NCBI GenBank assembly: GCA_036272935.1
Contig: DATAXP010000053.1
Location: forward strand, 1 to 49,782
Reading direction: 5' to 3'
DNA: 49,782 bases
From: DATAXP01 sp036272935
GTDB lineage: Bacteria > Planctomycetota > Planctomycetia > Pirellulales > PNKZ01
Of this stretch, positions 41,673 to 49,782 are shown one piece after another. The first letter of the stretch is position 1; each line of letters opens with the position of its first letter. A program made the position numbers and the translations under genes. The notes under the pieces were generated by a model that saw only the letters and a program-made list of their open reading frames with translations, had not been told where the DNA came from and searched no databases.

Positions 41673-44630
41673 ATGGCAGTAGGGACGACGACACAGCCGG
41701 CCGAACGCGCCAGTGCCGAGCCGACGATCCCTTGGTACGTGCCGTCGTCGACGTACCGGTTGCAGTTCAGCGCCCATTTGCGCTTCTGCGATGCCGCGGC
41801 TTTGGCGGGCTACCTGGAGCGCCTGGGCGTGGCGGCCGTCTACGCCTCGCCGCTGTTCCGCGCGCGCCGCGACAGCGCCCACGGCTACGACGTGATCGAC
41901 CACAACACGGTCGATCCCGAGTTCGGCAACGAGGCCGACTTCCAACGCTTCGCCGAGGAACTGTTGCGGCACCGGCTGGGGCTGGTGATGGACGTCGTAC
42001 CGAATCACATGGGCATCGACGATCCGAACAATCGTTGGTGGCAGGACGTGTTGGAGAACGGTCCCGGCTCGCCGTATGCCAAGTTTTTCGACATCGAGTG
42101 GCATCCGCCCAAGGAGACGCTGCAAGAGACGGTGCTGATGCCGGTGCTCGGCGATCAGTACGGCAAGGTGCTCGAGAACCAGGAACTGCGGCTCGTCTAC
42201 CGCGATCAGCGGTTCTACGTCGAGTATTACCAGCGCCGCTTCCCGCTAGCCACCGACACCTGGGCGACGCTGTTGGGGCACGCGCTGAAGCAGCACCTGC
42301 AAGACCTGCCGGCCGACGACCCGGGGCGGATGGAGTTGGAAAGCATCCTCACCGCCTTGACCCATCTGCCGGCGCGCACCGAGACCGATCCTGAACGCCA
42401 GCGCGAACGCCAGCGCGAGCAGGAAGTGACGCGCCGCCGGCTGGCCACGTTGCTGAGCGAGCAACCGGCGATCCACAAAGCGGTCGATGCCACTTTGGTC
42501 GACTTCAACGGCACCAAGGGGGATCCGCGCAGTTTCGATCTGCTCGAAGGCATTTTCGCCCAGCAGTCGTACCGATTGTGCTACTGGCGTGTGGCCGCCG
42601 ACGAGATCAACTACCGCCGCTTCTTCGACATCAACGAGTTGGCGGCGCTGCGCGTCGAGGACCCGGAAGTCTTTCGCACCGTGCACCGGATGATCTTCAA
42701 CTTCATCTCGCAAGGCTGGGTGCAGGGGCTGCGGATCGATCATCCCGACGGCCTGCTCGATCCCGAACAGTATCTCGACAGCTTGCAGCAAGGCTGCCGC
42801 GAGGCGCGCCTGGCCGGTGGGCATGCCGAGGACGTTGATCGGCCGACGTACGTGGTCGTCGAGAAAATCCTCACCGGTGACGAAGAACTGCCCGTGCCGT
42901 GGCGCACGCAGGGGACCACCGGCTACGATTTTCTCAATCAGCTCAACGGCATCTTTGTCGACCGCCAGTCAGCCCGACCAATCAAGGAAACGTATACCCG
43001 CTTCACCGACGTGTCGCTGCGGTTTGCTGACATTTACTATCAGGCCAAGCGGACGATCCTGGCAGTGGCGATGTCGAGCGAGCTGCACATGCTCGCCCGC
43101 CGGCTCGATCGCATCTCCGAACAGCACCGCTTCTCGCGCGACTTTACTCACGCCTCGTTGCAGCGCGTGCTGGGCGAAGTGATCGCTTGCTTTCCGGTCT
43201 ACCGCAGCTACGTACGGGCCGAGACGCGCTACGTCAGCGATACCGACGGTATTCGGATCAAGGAGGCGCTGCGCACGGCGCGGCGGCGCAATCCGGGCAT
43301 CAACCAGACCCTGTTCGATTTCCTCGGCTCAATCTTGCTGCTCGAAGATCCCGATGGTCTGTCCGACGCCCAGCGCGCCGAGCGCCGCTCGTTCGTGATG
43401 CGTTTCCAGCAGCTCACCGGTCCGGTCACGGCCAAAGGATTGGAAGACACGGCGTTCTATCGGGCCTATCCGCTGGCGTCGCTGAACGAAGTGGGCGGCG
43501 AGCCGCAGCGCTATGGCTTCTCGGTCGAGGAATTTCATCGCCGCAACCAGTCGCGCGCCGACACCTGGCCGCTGGCGATGCTTGCCACCTCGACCCACGA
43601 CACCAAGCGCAGCGAAGGCGTGCGCGCCCGGATCAACGTGCTTTCGGAAATCCCCGACGCCTGGCAGCAGGCGCTCGATCGTTGGCACGCACTGAATCGT
43701 GGTCACAAAACGCAGATCGAAGGCACGGAGGCTCCCGACAGCAACGAAGAATACCTGTTCTATCAAACGCTCGTAGGTACCTGGCCGCTGTCGCCGCTGA
43801 ACGAAGCCGGACGCAAGGAGTATGTCGATCGGCTGGTGGCTTACATGCTCAAGGCCGGCAAGGAGGCCAAGGTCAACACCAGTTGGATGAACCCCGATGA
43901 AGCCTACGACGCTGCCATCGAGCACTTTGTGCGTGCTGCGCTGGAGAAGCCCGACGAAAACCGCTTCGTACAGGAGTTTGCCGCCTTCGCCGAGACGATT
44001 GCCATTCCGGGCGTGACCAACAGCCTGTCGCAGACGCTGCTCAAGATCGCGTCGCCCGGCGTGCCGGACTTTTATCAGGGCACTGAGCTGTGGAACTTCC
44101 GGCTCGTCGATCCCGACAATCGCCAGCCGGTCGACTTCGCGCTGTTGGATCGTTGGTTGGCCGAGATGCAGGTGGCACACCAGCAAGACCCGCTGCCCTT
44201 GGCTGCCGAGCTGGTCAGCCACTGGCGCGATGGTCGCATCAAGCTGTTTCTCACCTGGAAGTCGCTCGAATTCCGCCGCCAAAATGCCGATCTGTTCCTG
44301 CGCGGTGCGTATGCGCCACTGGCCGCCGACGGCGCGCAGGCCGAACACGTTTGCGCCTTCGCGCGCTCGTCGCAGGGAGCTTGGGCCGTGACCGTGGCGC
44401 CGCGCCTGACGTACAAACTTCAGCATGCACCGGGACAACCGCTGACGGCCGAGGCCTGGAGCGGCACCAGCCTGCCACTACCGCCGGAGGCGCCGCGGCA
44501 GTGGCGGCACGTGCTAACCGGGGAAACGCTCGTAGCCGAGTTGCTCGATGGCGACGACGGCACGGCACGGCTGAATTTGGCGGAAGTTTTAGCGCGCTTC
44601 CCGGTCGCGCTGCTCGAAGCGCAGCCGTAG
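41673..44630 (+). CDS. treY: maltooligosyl trehalose synthase
   Basis: 985 residues, GH13 family 26. It isomerises the reducing-end bond of maltodextrins to alpha,alpha-1,1, so that TreZ can release trehalose. Landmarks: PSSTYRLQF at 24-32, MDVVPNHMG, nucleophile D356 in GLRIDHPDG, acid/base E397 in VVVEKILTG, and D643 in STHDTKRSEG. The length is within the family range (about 700-1000), with an insertion rich in Arg and Gln (ERQRERQREQE) near 240. The frame is open from a GTG at 41559, so a longer N-terminus is possible; ATG 41673 is preferred with GAGAG upstream. treZ is not in the window. A strong hairpin terminator follows at 44701. Confidence 0.95.
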   Translation: MAVGTTTQPAERASAEPTIPWYVPSSTYRLQFSAHLRFCDAAALAGYLERLGVAAVYASPLFRARRDSAHGYDVIDHNTVDPEFGNEADFQRFAEELLRHRLGLVMDVVPNHMGIDDPNNRWWQDVLENGPGSPYAKFFDIEWHPPKETLQETVLMPVLGDQYGKVLENQELRLVYRDQRFYVEYYQRRFPLATDTWATLLGHALKQHLQDLPADDPGRMELESILTALTHLPARTETDPERQRERQREQEVTRRRLATLLSEQPAIHKAVDATLVDFNGTKGDPRSFDLLEGIFAQQSYRLCYWRVAADEINYRRFFDINELAALRVEDPEVFRTVHRMIFNFISQGWVQGLRIDHPDGLLDPEQYLDSLQQGCREARLAGGHAEDVDRPTYVVVEKILTGDEELPVPWRTQGTTGYDFLNQLNGIFVDRQSARPIKETYTRFTDVSLRFADIYYQAKRTILAVAMSSELHMLARRLDRISEQHRFSRDFTHASLQRVLGEVIACFPVYRSYVRAETRYVSDTDGIRIKEALRTARRRNPGINQTLFDFLGSILLLEDPDGLSDAQRAERRSFVMRFQQLTGPVTAKGLEDTAFYRAYPLASLNEVGGEPQRYGFSVEEFHRRNQSRADTWPLAMLATSTHDTKRSEGVRARINVLSEIPDAWQQALDRWHALNRGHKTQIEGTEAPDSNEEYLFYQTLVGTWPLSPLNEAGRKEYVDRLVAYMLKAGKEAKVNTSWMNPDEAYDAAIEHFVRAALEKPDENRFVQEFAAFAETIAIPGVTNSLSQTLLKIASPGVPDFYQGTELWNFRLVDPDNRQPVDFALLDRWLAEMQVAHQQDPLPLAAELVSHWRDGRIKLFLTWKSLEFRRQNADLFLRGAYAPLAADGAQAEHVCAFARSSQGAWAVTVAPRLTYKLQHAPGQPLTAEAWSGTSLPLPPEAPRQWRHVLTGETLVAELLDGDDGTARLNLAEVLARFPVALLEAQP

Positions 44631-44700
44631 GGTGTGTCGAGTTCGCCGCAGCCGGGCGAGACGCACCAATCGCCAACGGGCACCACCGCGCGCAAAGCAA

Positions 44701-44740
44701 CGAGCCTCCCGGTCCTTCGTGGTCCGGGAGGCTCGCTTTT
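44701..44740. terminator. rho-independent terminator after treY
   Basis: Twelve-bp perfect stem (CGAGCCTCCCGG, 44701-44712; complement at 44724-44735), 11-base loop, followed by CTTTT. It lies 70 bases after the treY stop and about 100 bases from the stop of the convergent DUF4142 gene. The T-run favours the plus strand. Confidence 0.85.
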
Positions 44741-44837
44741 CAGACGCGGTTTGCTGACGGAGGTCGTGCGCCGCGAGCCGTTGGGGGAAGATCGCCGGCT
44801 GCGTGCGCCACCGCGTCTGCGTGAGGTTGACAGCCGA

Positions 44838-45590
44838 TTACGACTTCTTCGCGTTCTGTTCAAGCTCGTGGATGATGTGCTTGGCGTGATCCAAGTGCTT
44901 CTGCGTCACATCGGTCGCTTGGGCAATCGCCTGCTGCAACTGCGGCGAAGCATAATTCTTGAACACCTTCAGCGTATCGAGCATGTGCATATGGGCGCCA
45001 ATCTGCTGGCCCATGTAGCACTTGTCGAACTCGGCACCCTTCTTCGATTCAAGCTCCTGACGGAGCGATGCCACACATTGCTGGCCGATCTCCTGCTTGA
45101 GCACCACGAAATTCAACGGCTTGTCATGCATGCCGGCCATTTGATTCTGATTCTGACTCTGATTCTCGTTGCCACGGGCGTTCTGCTGCGACGAGAGATA
45201 TTGCCACCACTCGCCGGCAAACGGCTTCAGCGTGTCGAGCATCTGCGAATGCTGCCTTTGCATTTCCTGGGCGAACTTCTTCACGTCGCCGTTCGATGCA
45301 TGCTGCTCGGCGATCTTGGCCGCCTCGATTTCACCCTGGTTGCCAACGATCAGGCATGCTGCCAACGCCGAGTCGTTGCGCTGAGCCCAGCCTTGATCCT
45401 GCATCGCCTGGTTGCCGGGCTGCCGGCTAAACCCGCGCTGGCGTTGTTCGAACCGCTGGCTGTTTTGATTGTTCCCACCCGGCTGGCCATTGGCCGGATT
45501 TTGATTCGGGTCTGCTTGCTGCTGGGCCGCGGCCCAGTTACACACAGTCAAGAGCGAAACCAGCGTTGCACTTGCGATCATTCGTTTCAT
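44838..45590 (-). CDS. secreted DUF4142 protein
   Basis: 250 residues. The signal peptide is ASATLVSLLTVCNWAAAQQ. A Gln/Asn-rich linker follows to about residue 70. The remainder is a ferritin-like four-helix DUF4142 domain: IVGNQGEIEAAKIAEQHA, KKFAQEMQRQHSQML, then QQIGAHMHMLDTLKVF and QKHLDHAKHIIHEL. The His-rich helices could bind metal, but classical DUF4142 proteins have no known activity; many are stress-induced. AAGGA lies 8 bases before ATG 45590, and a sigma-54-like site about 100 bases upstream. A second Gln/Asn-rich insertion (GNENQSQNQNQ) splits the helical domain. Confidence 0.88.
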   Translation of the reverse strand: MKRMIASATLVSLLTVCNWAAAQQQADPNQNPANGQPGGNNQNSQRFEQRQRGFSRQPGNQAMQDQGWAQRNDSALAACLIVGNQGEIEAAKIAEQHASNGDVKKFAQEMQRQHSQMLDTLKPFAGEWWQYLSSQQNARGNENQSQNQNQMAGMHDKPLNFVVLKQEIGQQCVASLRQELESKKGAEFDKCYMGQQIGAHMHMLDTLKVFKNYASPQLQQAIAQATDVTQKHLDHAKHIIHELEQNAKKS

Positions 45591-45687
45591 GAGGGCGATC
45601 CTTTCCAGTTCATTGTTCAGCTTGTTGTTCAGCGACGTCGACCCCGCCTAAACCCGAGCATACGAGTGGTCAAAGGCAAGATCGGCT

Positions 45688-45704
45688 CGCAGGTTCGATG
45701 CCAA
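45688..45704 (-). promoter_or_regulatory. sigma-54-like promoter (TTGGCAT-N6-TGC)
   Basis: Read on the minus strand: TTGGCATCGAACCTGCG, GG-N10-GC spacing kept. It points toward the DUF4142 gene; the expected transcription start near 45678 gives a leader of about 88 bases. It is weaker than the site at 39317 but has the same TGGCA half. Confidence 0.4.
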
Positions 45705-45801
45705 TCGGGAGCGGGGTTCAGACGCCCGCAAATCTGGTGCGAGGGAGCGGGGTTTTTGCCGCTTGTTTGCGAATAGTCACGCGGCGAAGATAACCAAAAG
45801 C

Positions 45802-47451
45802 ATGGCTGCCAAATCCTCATCGCGCCCCCGGCGCATCATTAAGCTGTTGGTCGGCCTGGCGCTGATCGCCAGTATCGTTGTCGCCGCGGGACCGTGGATG
45901 TGTTCCTACGATCCGCTGCGGCGGATGCTGCTGCACGCCGTGTTGCCCAATGTCGAGGGTCGCATCAGCGCCGACGGAGCGCAGTTCGGTTGGTTCAGCC
46001 CGCTGGGTATCGAAGAACTGGAAATCCGCGCGCCCGACGGCGAGGAAGTTGTCTCGGTCGCTTCGTTGGGGACCGATCGCACGCTGTGGGAACTCGTCAC
46101 GCATCCGCACGCCTTTGGCAACATCCGCATCGACACGCCGAGCGTGAACATCCTGGCCACCGAGACGGTGAACAACTTCGCCGCCACGTTCCCAAATCTG
46201 AACGTTCACCCTGAGGCGCATCGCACCGTCGTCTGGGGCGATGGGTCGGTACACGTCGAGATCGCCAACGCCGCGGTCCAGTGGCGGCTGGCCGATAAGG
46301 GCCGCACCTGGAACATTGACCGTATTCCCTTCTCGTTCGGCATTACGCCGGAAGATTCGGCAACGTCGCAGCCAGCCATGCTGGTGATCGATCACAACCT
46401 GGTGCTCGACCATCGCGAAGCATCGCCGGGGCTGTGCAACGACCTGCTGAAATTCGCCGCTCCCGTGCTGGCCAACGTGGCGACGGCCGAAGGAAAGATT
46501 TCGCTGGAGCTCGACGGTGGTCGGCTGCCGTTGCAGGACCCGCGCGCCGGCGAGCTTTCCGGACGACTGACGCTGCACACGGTCGATGTCGGTCCGGGGC
46601 CACTGGTGGCAGTCGTGGCCGAGAAGCTGCACCTGCCGGGTAAGGTGGTGCTGGCCCGCGAGGATGTGGTCGAGTTCAAGATGGCCGACGGCCGCGTGCA
46701 TCACGAGGGGCTGGAGTTCGGCATCGAGGCGGTCCGCATCCGCACGCAAGGCTCGGTCGGCTTCGACCACTCGCTCGACCTGCTGGCCGAGGTGCGGCTG
46801 CAGTTCGCCGATTCGACGGTCGCGAACCGGCCCATCCTGCGGGCGCTCGACGACAACGTGCTGCGCATCCCGGTGACCGGCACGCTCGAAAAGCCGAAGC
46901 TCAATGCGGCGGCCGCGGGTCAGACCGCGCTGAACTTGATTACCTCGGCCGTGCGCAGCGTGCGCGAAGGCAGAGAGAAGGCGGCGGAGCCGCTGCCTCC
47001 GCCGCCGACCGACGACGAGCTGGAACAACTCCGCGCCGCCGGTGTGCTAGTGCCGAACTCTGGACCTGAAGTGGTCGCTCCGCCGCCGGCCGGCGCTCCT
47101 GCCGCCGCAGCGACTGTGCCGACATCGACGCCCTCGACCGCGCAGCAGGCGGTCGGTATCGCGCTCGACGTAGTGCAAGAGCTGATGCGCCGCCGGCAAG
47201 AACGGCTGGCCCGCGAACGCGCTGCCGCGGCGGCTGCACAAGACCCGCCACCCGCCCCGGCGGGCGTCGCCCCGCTGCCCCCGCCCAGCACCACACCTTC
47301 TTCTCCGGGCACCACGCCTTCTCCGGGCACCACACCGCCGGACGCACCGCCTCCCCGTCGTAGCCGACTGGGCCGGCTAATCGACCGCTTCCGCATGCCC
47401 GACACCGCTCCAGCCCCGGACGGTCAGCCGAAGGCGGATCAAGGGCCGTAG
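45802..47451 (+). CDS. AsmA/TamB-like inner-membrane-anchored protein
   Basis: 549 residues from ATG 45802. A basic start and one membrane helix at about 12-33 (IIKLLVGLALIASIVVAAG) anchor it, with the rest extracytoplasmic. Repeated beta-strand pairs (GRISADGAQFGWFSPLGIEELEI, later EGKISLELDGGRLPL) and a late segment VTGTLEKPKL resemble AsmA-type domains with the typical 'v.GTl.kP.l' strand. The family is linked to lipid transport between membranes. The last 160 residues are Pro/Ala-rich, including a coiled part (ELMRRRQERLARERA) and PSSPGTTPSPGTTP. It is shorter than true AsmA/TamB and might belong to a planctomycete group. The divergent DUF4142 gene shares its 211-bp upstream gap. Confidence 0.62.
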   Translation: MAAKSSSRPRRIIKLLVGLALIASIVVAAGPWMCSYDPLRRMLLHAVLPNVEGRISADGAQFGWFSPLGIEELEIRAPDGEEVVSVASLGTDRTLWELVTHPHAFGNIRIDTPSVNILATETVNNFAATFPNLNVHPEAHRTVVWGDGSVHVEIANAAVQWRLADKGRTWNIDRIPFSFGITPEDSATSQPAMLVIDHNLVLDHREASPGLCNDLLKFAAPVLANVATAEGKISLELDGGRLPLQDPRAGELSGRLTLHTVDVGPGPLVAVVAEKLHLPGKVVLAREDVVEFKMADGRVHHEGLEFGIEAVRIRTQGSVGFDHSLDLLAEVRLQFADSTVANRPILRALDDNVLRIPVTGTLEKPKLNAAAAGQTALNLITSAVRSVREGREKAAEPLPPPPTDDELEQLRAAGVLVPNSGPEVVAPPPAGAPAAAATVPTSTPSTAQQAVGIALDVVQELMRRRQERLARERAAAAAAQDPPPAPAGVAPLPPPSTTPSSPGTTPSPGTTPPDAPPPRRSRLGRLIDRFRMPDTAPAPDGQPKADQGP

Positions 47452-48465
47452 TTACATCGTCCGGCCGAGCGCGCCGGCCACTTTGCGGCACAGCCGCATC
47501 GTTTCTTCGAACTGAATCGGGCTGAGCGATTGATAGCCGTCGCTGAGCGCCTGTTCGGGATCGGGATGGACTTCGAGAATCAGGCCATCGGCCCCCGCGG
47601 CGACGCTCGCCGCGGCCATTTGCGGCACCAGCCAGGTGTGCCCCGTGCCGTGGCTGGGATCGACGACCACCGGCAGATGCGTCTTGCCGTGCAGCCACAC
47701 GACGCTCGCCAGCGGCAGCGTGAACCGCGTGTGCGTCTCGAAGGTGCGGATGCCGCGCTCGCAGAGCATCACGTTCGGGTTGCCGGCATCGAGAATATAC
47801 TCGGCGGCCAGCAGCAGCTCGTCCATCGTGGCGCTCGGCCCACGCTTCAGCAACACCGGCTGCGGCTGCCGGCCGACCGCCTCGAGCAGCCGGTAGTTCT
47901 GCATGTTGCGGGCGCCGATTTGCAGCACGTCGGCATAGCGAGACACGAGCGGCACGTCCTCGGTCGCGAGCACTTCGGTCACGATCGCCAGGCCGGTGGC
48001 ATCGCGTGCTGCCGCCAGCAGCTTCAGCCCTTCCTCTTTCAAGCCCTGGAACGCATACGGGCTGGTGCGCGGCTTGAAGGCTCCACCGCGCAGCGCCGTC
48101 GCGCCTGACGCCTTGATCGCGCGGGCCGCTTCGAGGATCTGTTGTTCGCTTTCCACGGAACACGGGCCGGCAATCACCCCGACGTGCCCGCCGCCGACGC
48201 GCAGCCCGCGCGCCGTGACGACCGATGGCTCGGGCTTGAGCTCGCGGCTGGCCATCTTGTATGGGGCGAGGATCGGCATCACCTCGGCCACGCCGCTGCC
48301 GCTTTCGAGCGTCTCTTTGAGTCCGTCGCGCTCGGGTCCGATTGCCGCCACGACGGTCCGCTCGACGCCGTACAGCACGTGCGCCTTCATGCCCAGGCCT
48401 TCGACGCGCTCGATCGTATGGCGCACTTCGGCCTCGCTGGCGTTCTTCTTCATCACGACAATCAC
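47452..48465 (-). CDS. aroF: 3-deoxy-7-phosphoheptulonate (DAHP) synthase
   Basis: 337 residues, type I-beta with an N-terminal ferredoxin-like regulatory domain (residues 1-75), as in Thermotoga. It joins phosphoenolpyruvate and erythrose 4-phosphate, the first step to chorismate. Barrel motifs: AGPCSVES (metal Cys), GGAFKPRTSPYAFQG, LLKRGPSAT, and VVDPSHGTGH with metal His and Asp. Feedback control by aromatic amino acids through the N-terminal domain is known for this class. Start GTG 48465 gives MIVVMKKNA; a TTG three codons further upstream would leave only two bases to GGGAG. It converges directly on the AsmA-like gene with no gap. Confidence 0.96.
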   Translation of the reverse strand: MIVVMKKNASEAEVRHTIERVEGLGMKAHVLYGVERTVVAAIGPERDGLKETLESGSGVAEVMPILAPYKMASRELKPEPSVVTARGLRVGGGHVGVIAGPCSVESEQQILEAARAIKASGATALRGGAFKPRTSPYAFQGLKEEGLKLLAAARDATGLAIVTEVLATEDVPLVSRYADVLQIGARNMQNYRLLEAVGRQPQPVLLKRGPSATMDELLLAAEYILDAGNPNVMLCERGIRTFETHTRFTLPLASVVWLHGKTHLPVVVDPSHGTGHTWLVPQMAAASVAAGADGLILEVHPDPEQALSDGYQSLSPIQFEETMRLCRKVAGALGRTM

Positions 48466-48545
48466 GGCAAGCAATTCTCCCGGCTAACCGCGACGCGCAG
48501 CGGAGCGCTCGAATGTCGCGCGATGCGGCGATGATAAGAAGATGA

Positions 48546-49109
48546 TCAACTCGGCGAAGGTTCGGCGCCGGCTTGGCGCAGCTTCTGGCGAGCGCGGCTG
48601 AGCAGCGGGCCGACGCTGTTCTCGGGCATGCCGGTGCGGGCGCTGATCTCTTGGTAGCTCATCCCTTCAAGGTGGTACATCCGCACCACGTCGGCATCGC
48701 TCCCCTCGAGTTCGTCGAGCAGCCGGGCAACCTCTTCGCGGTCCTCCAGCCGGCGTTCGACCTCGTGATGCTCGTCGGCCGGAGCCACTGCCAGCCGCGA
48801 CGCCGACTTGCGCGAAAGCAGCTCGCGGACCACTACTCTTCGGGCGACGACTGTGAGATAAGTAGCCAGGCTGCTTTGCCCGCGAAAGTGCCGCAGCACG
48901 GTGAAATCGTCCTTGACGATCGCCAGGAACACGTCGGCACACAGGTCTTCGCGGTCCTGGTGGCTGAGCCGGATGCTGCGGGCCTGGGCCGAGTGGTTCG
49001 TCACGTGGACGATCAGGCCCAGAAACCGGTCGACGAAATCCTCCCAGGCGCGTGGCTTACGAGCCAAGCACTTTTCGAGCAGGATGCGATCGGTATCCGA
49101 CAGGGCCAC
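48546..49109 (-). CDS. ECF-type RNA polymerase sigma factor
   Basis: 187 residues from a GTG at 49109 with GAGG about 9 bases upstream. Region 2 is seen in WEDFVDRFLGLIVHVTNH, DLCADVFLAIVKDD and RGQSSLATYLTVVARRVV. Region 4 in DADVVRMYHLEGMSYQEISA and NSVGPLLSRARQKLR. There is no anti-sigma factor gene directly downstream in the window, as would be usual for ECF pairs; partners may lie elsewhere. Upstream coding-like residues to 49211 are not family sequence. Target promoters are unknown. Confidence 0.9.
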   Translation of the reverse strand: MALSDTDRILLEKCLARKPRAWEDFVDRFLGLIVHVTNHSAQARSIRLSHQDREDLCADVFLAIVKDDFTVLRHFRGQSSLATYLTVVARRVVVRELLSRKSASRLAVAPADEHHEVERRLEDREEVARLLDELEGSDADVVRMYHLEGMSYQEISARTGMPENSVGPLLSRARQKLRQAGAEPSPS

Positions 49110-49339
49110 GACGCGGAACCTCGTAAGTGCGAACTTCTTGCCCGCGGGATGAACCTGTCGGCCGCAGGACGATCCCCCAACCTGCACGACACTTGCGCAC
49201 GAGCGAGCCACGACTCCTGCGAGAGACGGTCAACCCCGATTCTAACAGCCGGCCGCGGCGCGAGGCAAGTTTGAACTGGGCAAAACCAGGGACCAAGAAA
49301 GCAGACGTTTGGAGATAAAGCGTTGCTTGCTTGGTATGG

Positions 49340-49477
49340 CTAGGGTGGTCGGGCTGAGGTGGCGAAGGGACGAAGGCTTTGATAGGCGGCGGCGTCGAGG
49401 ATTTCGAGCAACGCTTCAATCGACAGCACCGCGTAGGCCCGTTCGATGTAAATGACGACAGGCCAGCGGCCTAGTCC
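49340..49477 (-). pseudogene. possible gene remnant
   Basis: 45 codons between two stops, no ATG at the start. The translation GRWPVVIYIERAYAVLSIEAL, then EILDAAAYQSLRPFATSARPP, has coding-like composition, and no family is recognised. It probably is the 3' end of a broken gene, next to insertion sequence remnants. The gap 49110-49339 before it shows no gene. Confidence 0.3.
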
Positions 49478-49525
49478 TTAAACCAGCGTACACGGCAGCG
49501 CGTGGCGGGGAGATTCCATAAAAAA

Positions 49526-49605
49526 ACTCGAAACGCCCGGCGTTTTGCGGCCATCGGAAGGTGAAGAACCGTTCTTCCGACCGCAACACGCAAGGAGTTT
49601 CGAGT
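49526..49605. repeat. inverted repeats in front of the IS1380-like start
   Basis: ACTCGAAAC at 49526-49534 and its complement at 49597-49605, with a nested imperfect hairpin TCGGAAGGTGAAGAACCGTT/CTTCCGA between. This could be the left end of an IS or a structure limiting transposase translation. Confidence 0.5.
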
Positions 49606-49660
49606 GAACGTCAAAATACGCCGCCGGTTGGCCGCCCGCAAAGGAAGAGAAAAGGGGACA
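49604..49660 (+). pseudogene. IS1380-like transposase, N-terminal fragment
   Basis: GTG at 49604 with AGGAG 6 bases upstream. The first residues, VNVKIRRRLAARKGR, resemble the start of IS1380-type transposases. The similarity stops at about 49650, where the sequence becomes the 3' end of the opposite-strand RAYT gene, so the element is broken, by insertion or recombination. Confidence 0.45.
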
Positions 49661-49780
49661 TCACTGATTGTCGGTGTTCTTCGGTGGTCGCCCTGGCCCG
49701 CGCAACGTGAATTCAAGGCCCAGCCGCTGGGCTGTGGCTCGAACCCATGCCGTCGGGCCGAGTGGTCGGCCACGCTGAAC
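49661..49780 (-). CDS. REP-associated tyrosine transposase (RAYT), C-terminal part
   Basis: 39 residues and a TGA; the gene continues beyond the window. WVRATAQRLGLEFTLRGPGR followed by PPKNTDN is the typical end of Y1 (IS200-like) REP-associated transposases, which read 'W...TA..LGLESTLRPRGRPxK'. RAYTs cut and move REP hairpins. The catalytic His-Hyd-His and Tyr lie upstream of the visible part and cannot be checked. The REP-like hairpins at 4948, 8117, 11672 and 16748 make its presence meaningful. Confidence 0.65.
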   Translation of the reverse strand, partial: VQRGRPLGPTAWVRATAQRLGLEFTLRGPGRPPKNTDNQ

Positions 49781-49782
49781 GC

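Noticed and set aside
1..49782. tRNA, rRNA, riboswitch or phage genes
   Set aside because: Read for conserved cores on both strands; none seen. A covariance-model search would be needed to exclude small RNAs.

Overview
The window is a GC-rich chromosomal stretch, almost certainly from a planctomycete and probably Pirellulales-like. This rests on gene content: a Tat-exported Gfo/Idh/MocA oxidoreductase, a DUF1080 protein, a ceramidase-like/SGNH fusion, a DUF6655-like lipoprotein and many secreted proteins of unknown function. Few genes have clear Shine-Dalgarno sites. No rRNA, tRNA, CRISPR array or phage genes were found.

Layout. 1-344: 3' end of an IS4-like transposase, cut by the window edge. 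388-11640: a secreted protein, an SAMHD1-like HD hydrolase, another secreted protein, a DUF6655-like lipoprotein, htpG, an ABM-domain protein, a secretin-like protein and a beta-ketoacyl-synthase homologue without its catalytic Cys and one His. 11995-16604: topoisomerase IB, a YbjQ protein, a small HD protein, a P-loop/pentapeptide-repeat fusion and a STAS protein. 16871-24054: a class III aminotransferase, an FMO-like monooxygenase, an exported oxidoreductase divergent from gmd, and a two-TM dynamin-like GTPase. 24092-31221: a seven-gene minus-strand operon (RDD, SpoIIM, membrane protein, DUF4129, DUF4350, MoxR, DUF58), several members coupled by start/stop overlaps. 31339-38750: an SDR, the ceramidase/SGNH fusion, a TPR-redoxin fusion, DUF1080 and a secreted protein. 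38909-45590: two small proteins, a Gfo/Idh oxidoreductase, an ANTAR response regulator, treY and a DUF4142 protein. Three genes here have sigma-54-like sites upstream, which suggests a stress or acclimation region. 45802-49109: an AsmA-like protein, DAHP synthase and an ECF-type sigma factor. 49340-49782: gene remnants, an IS1380-like 5' fragment and the 3' end of a REP-associated tyrosine transposase (RAYT).

The most unusual feature is between the genes. At least nine families of short palindromic or word-like repeats occupy the intergenic gaps. Many lie exactly at gene 3' ends, so that stop codons, and sometimes the last residues, of real genes are made of repeat DNA: the lipoprotein, aminotransferase, GTPase, DUF58, DUF4350 and SpoIIM genes. 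Two 125-bp elements with near-identical 20-bp terminal inverted repeats contain REP-like hairpin pairs, and a classical GTAG-flanked BIME is at 11672. The RAYT fragment at the right edge is a candidate, unproven, source of the mobilising enzyme.
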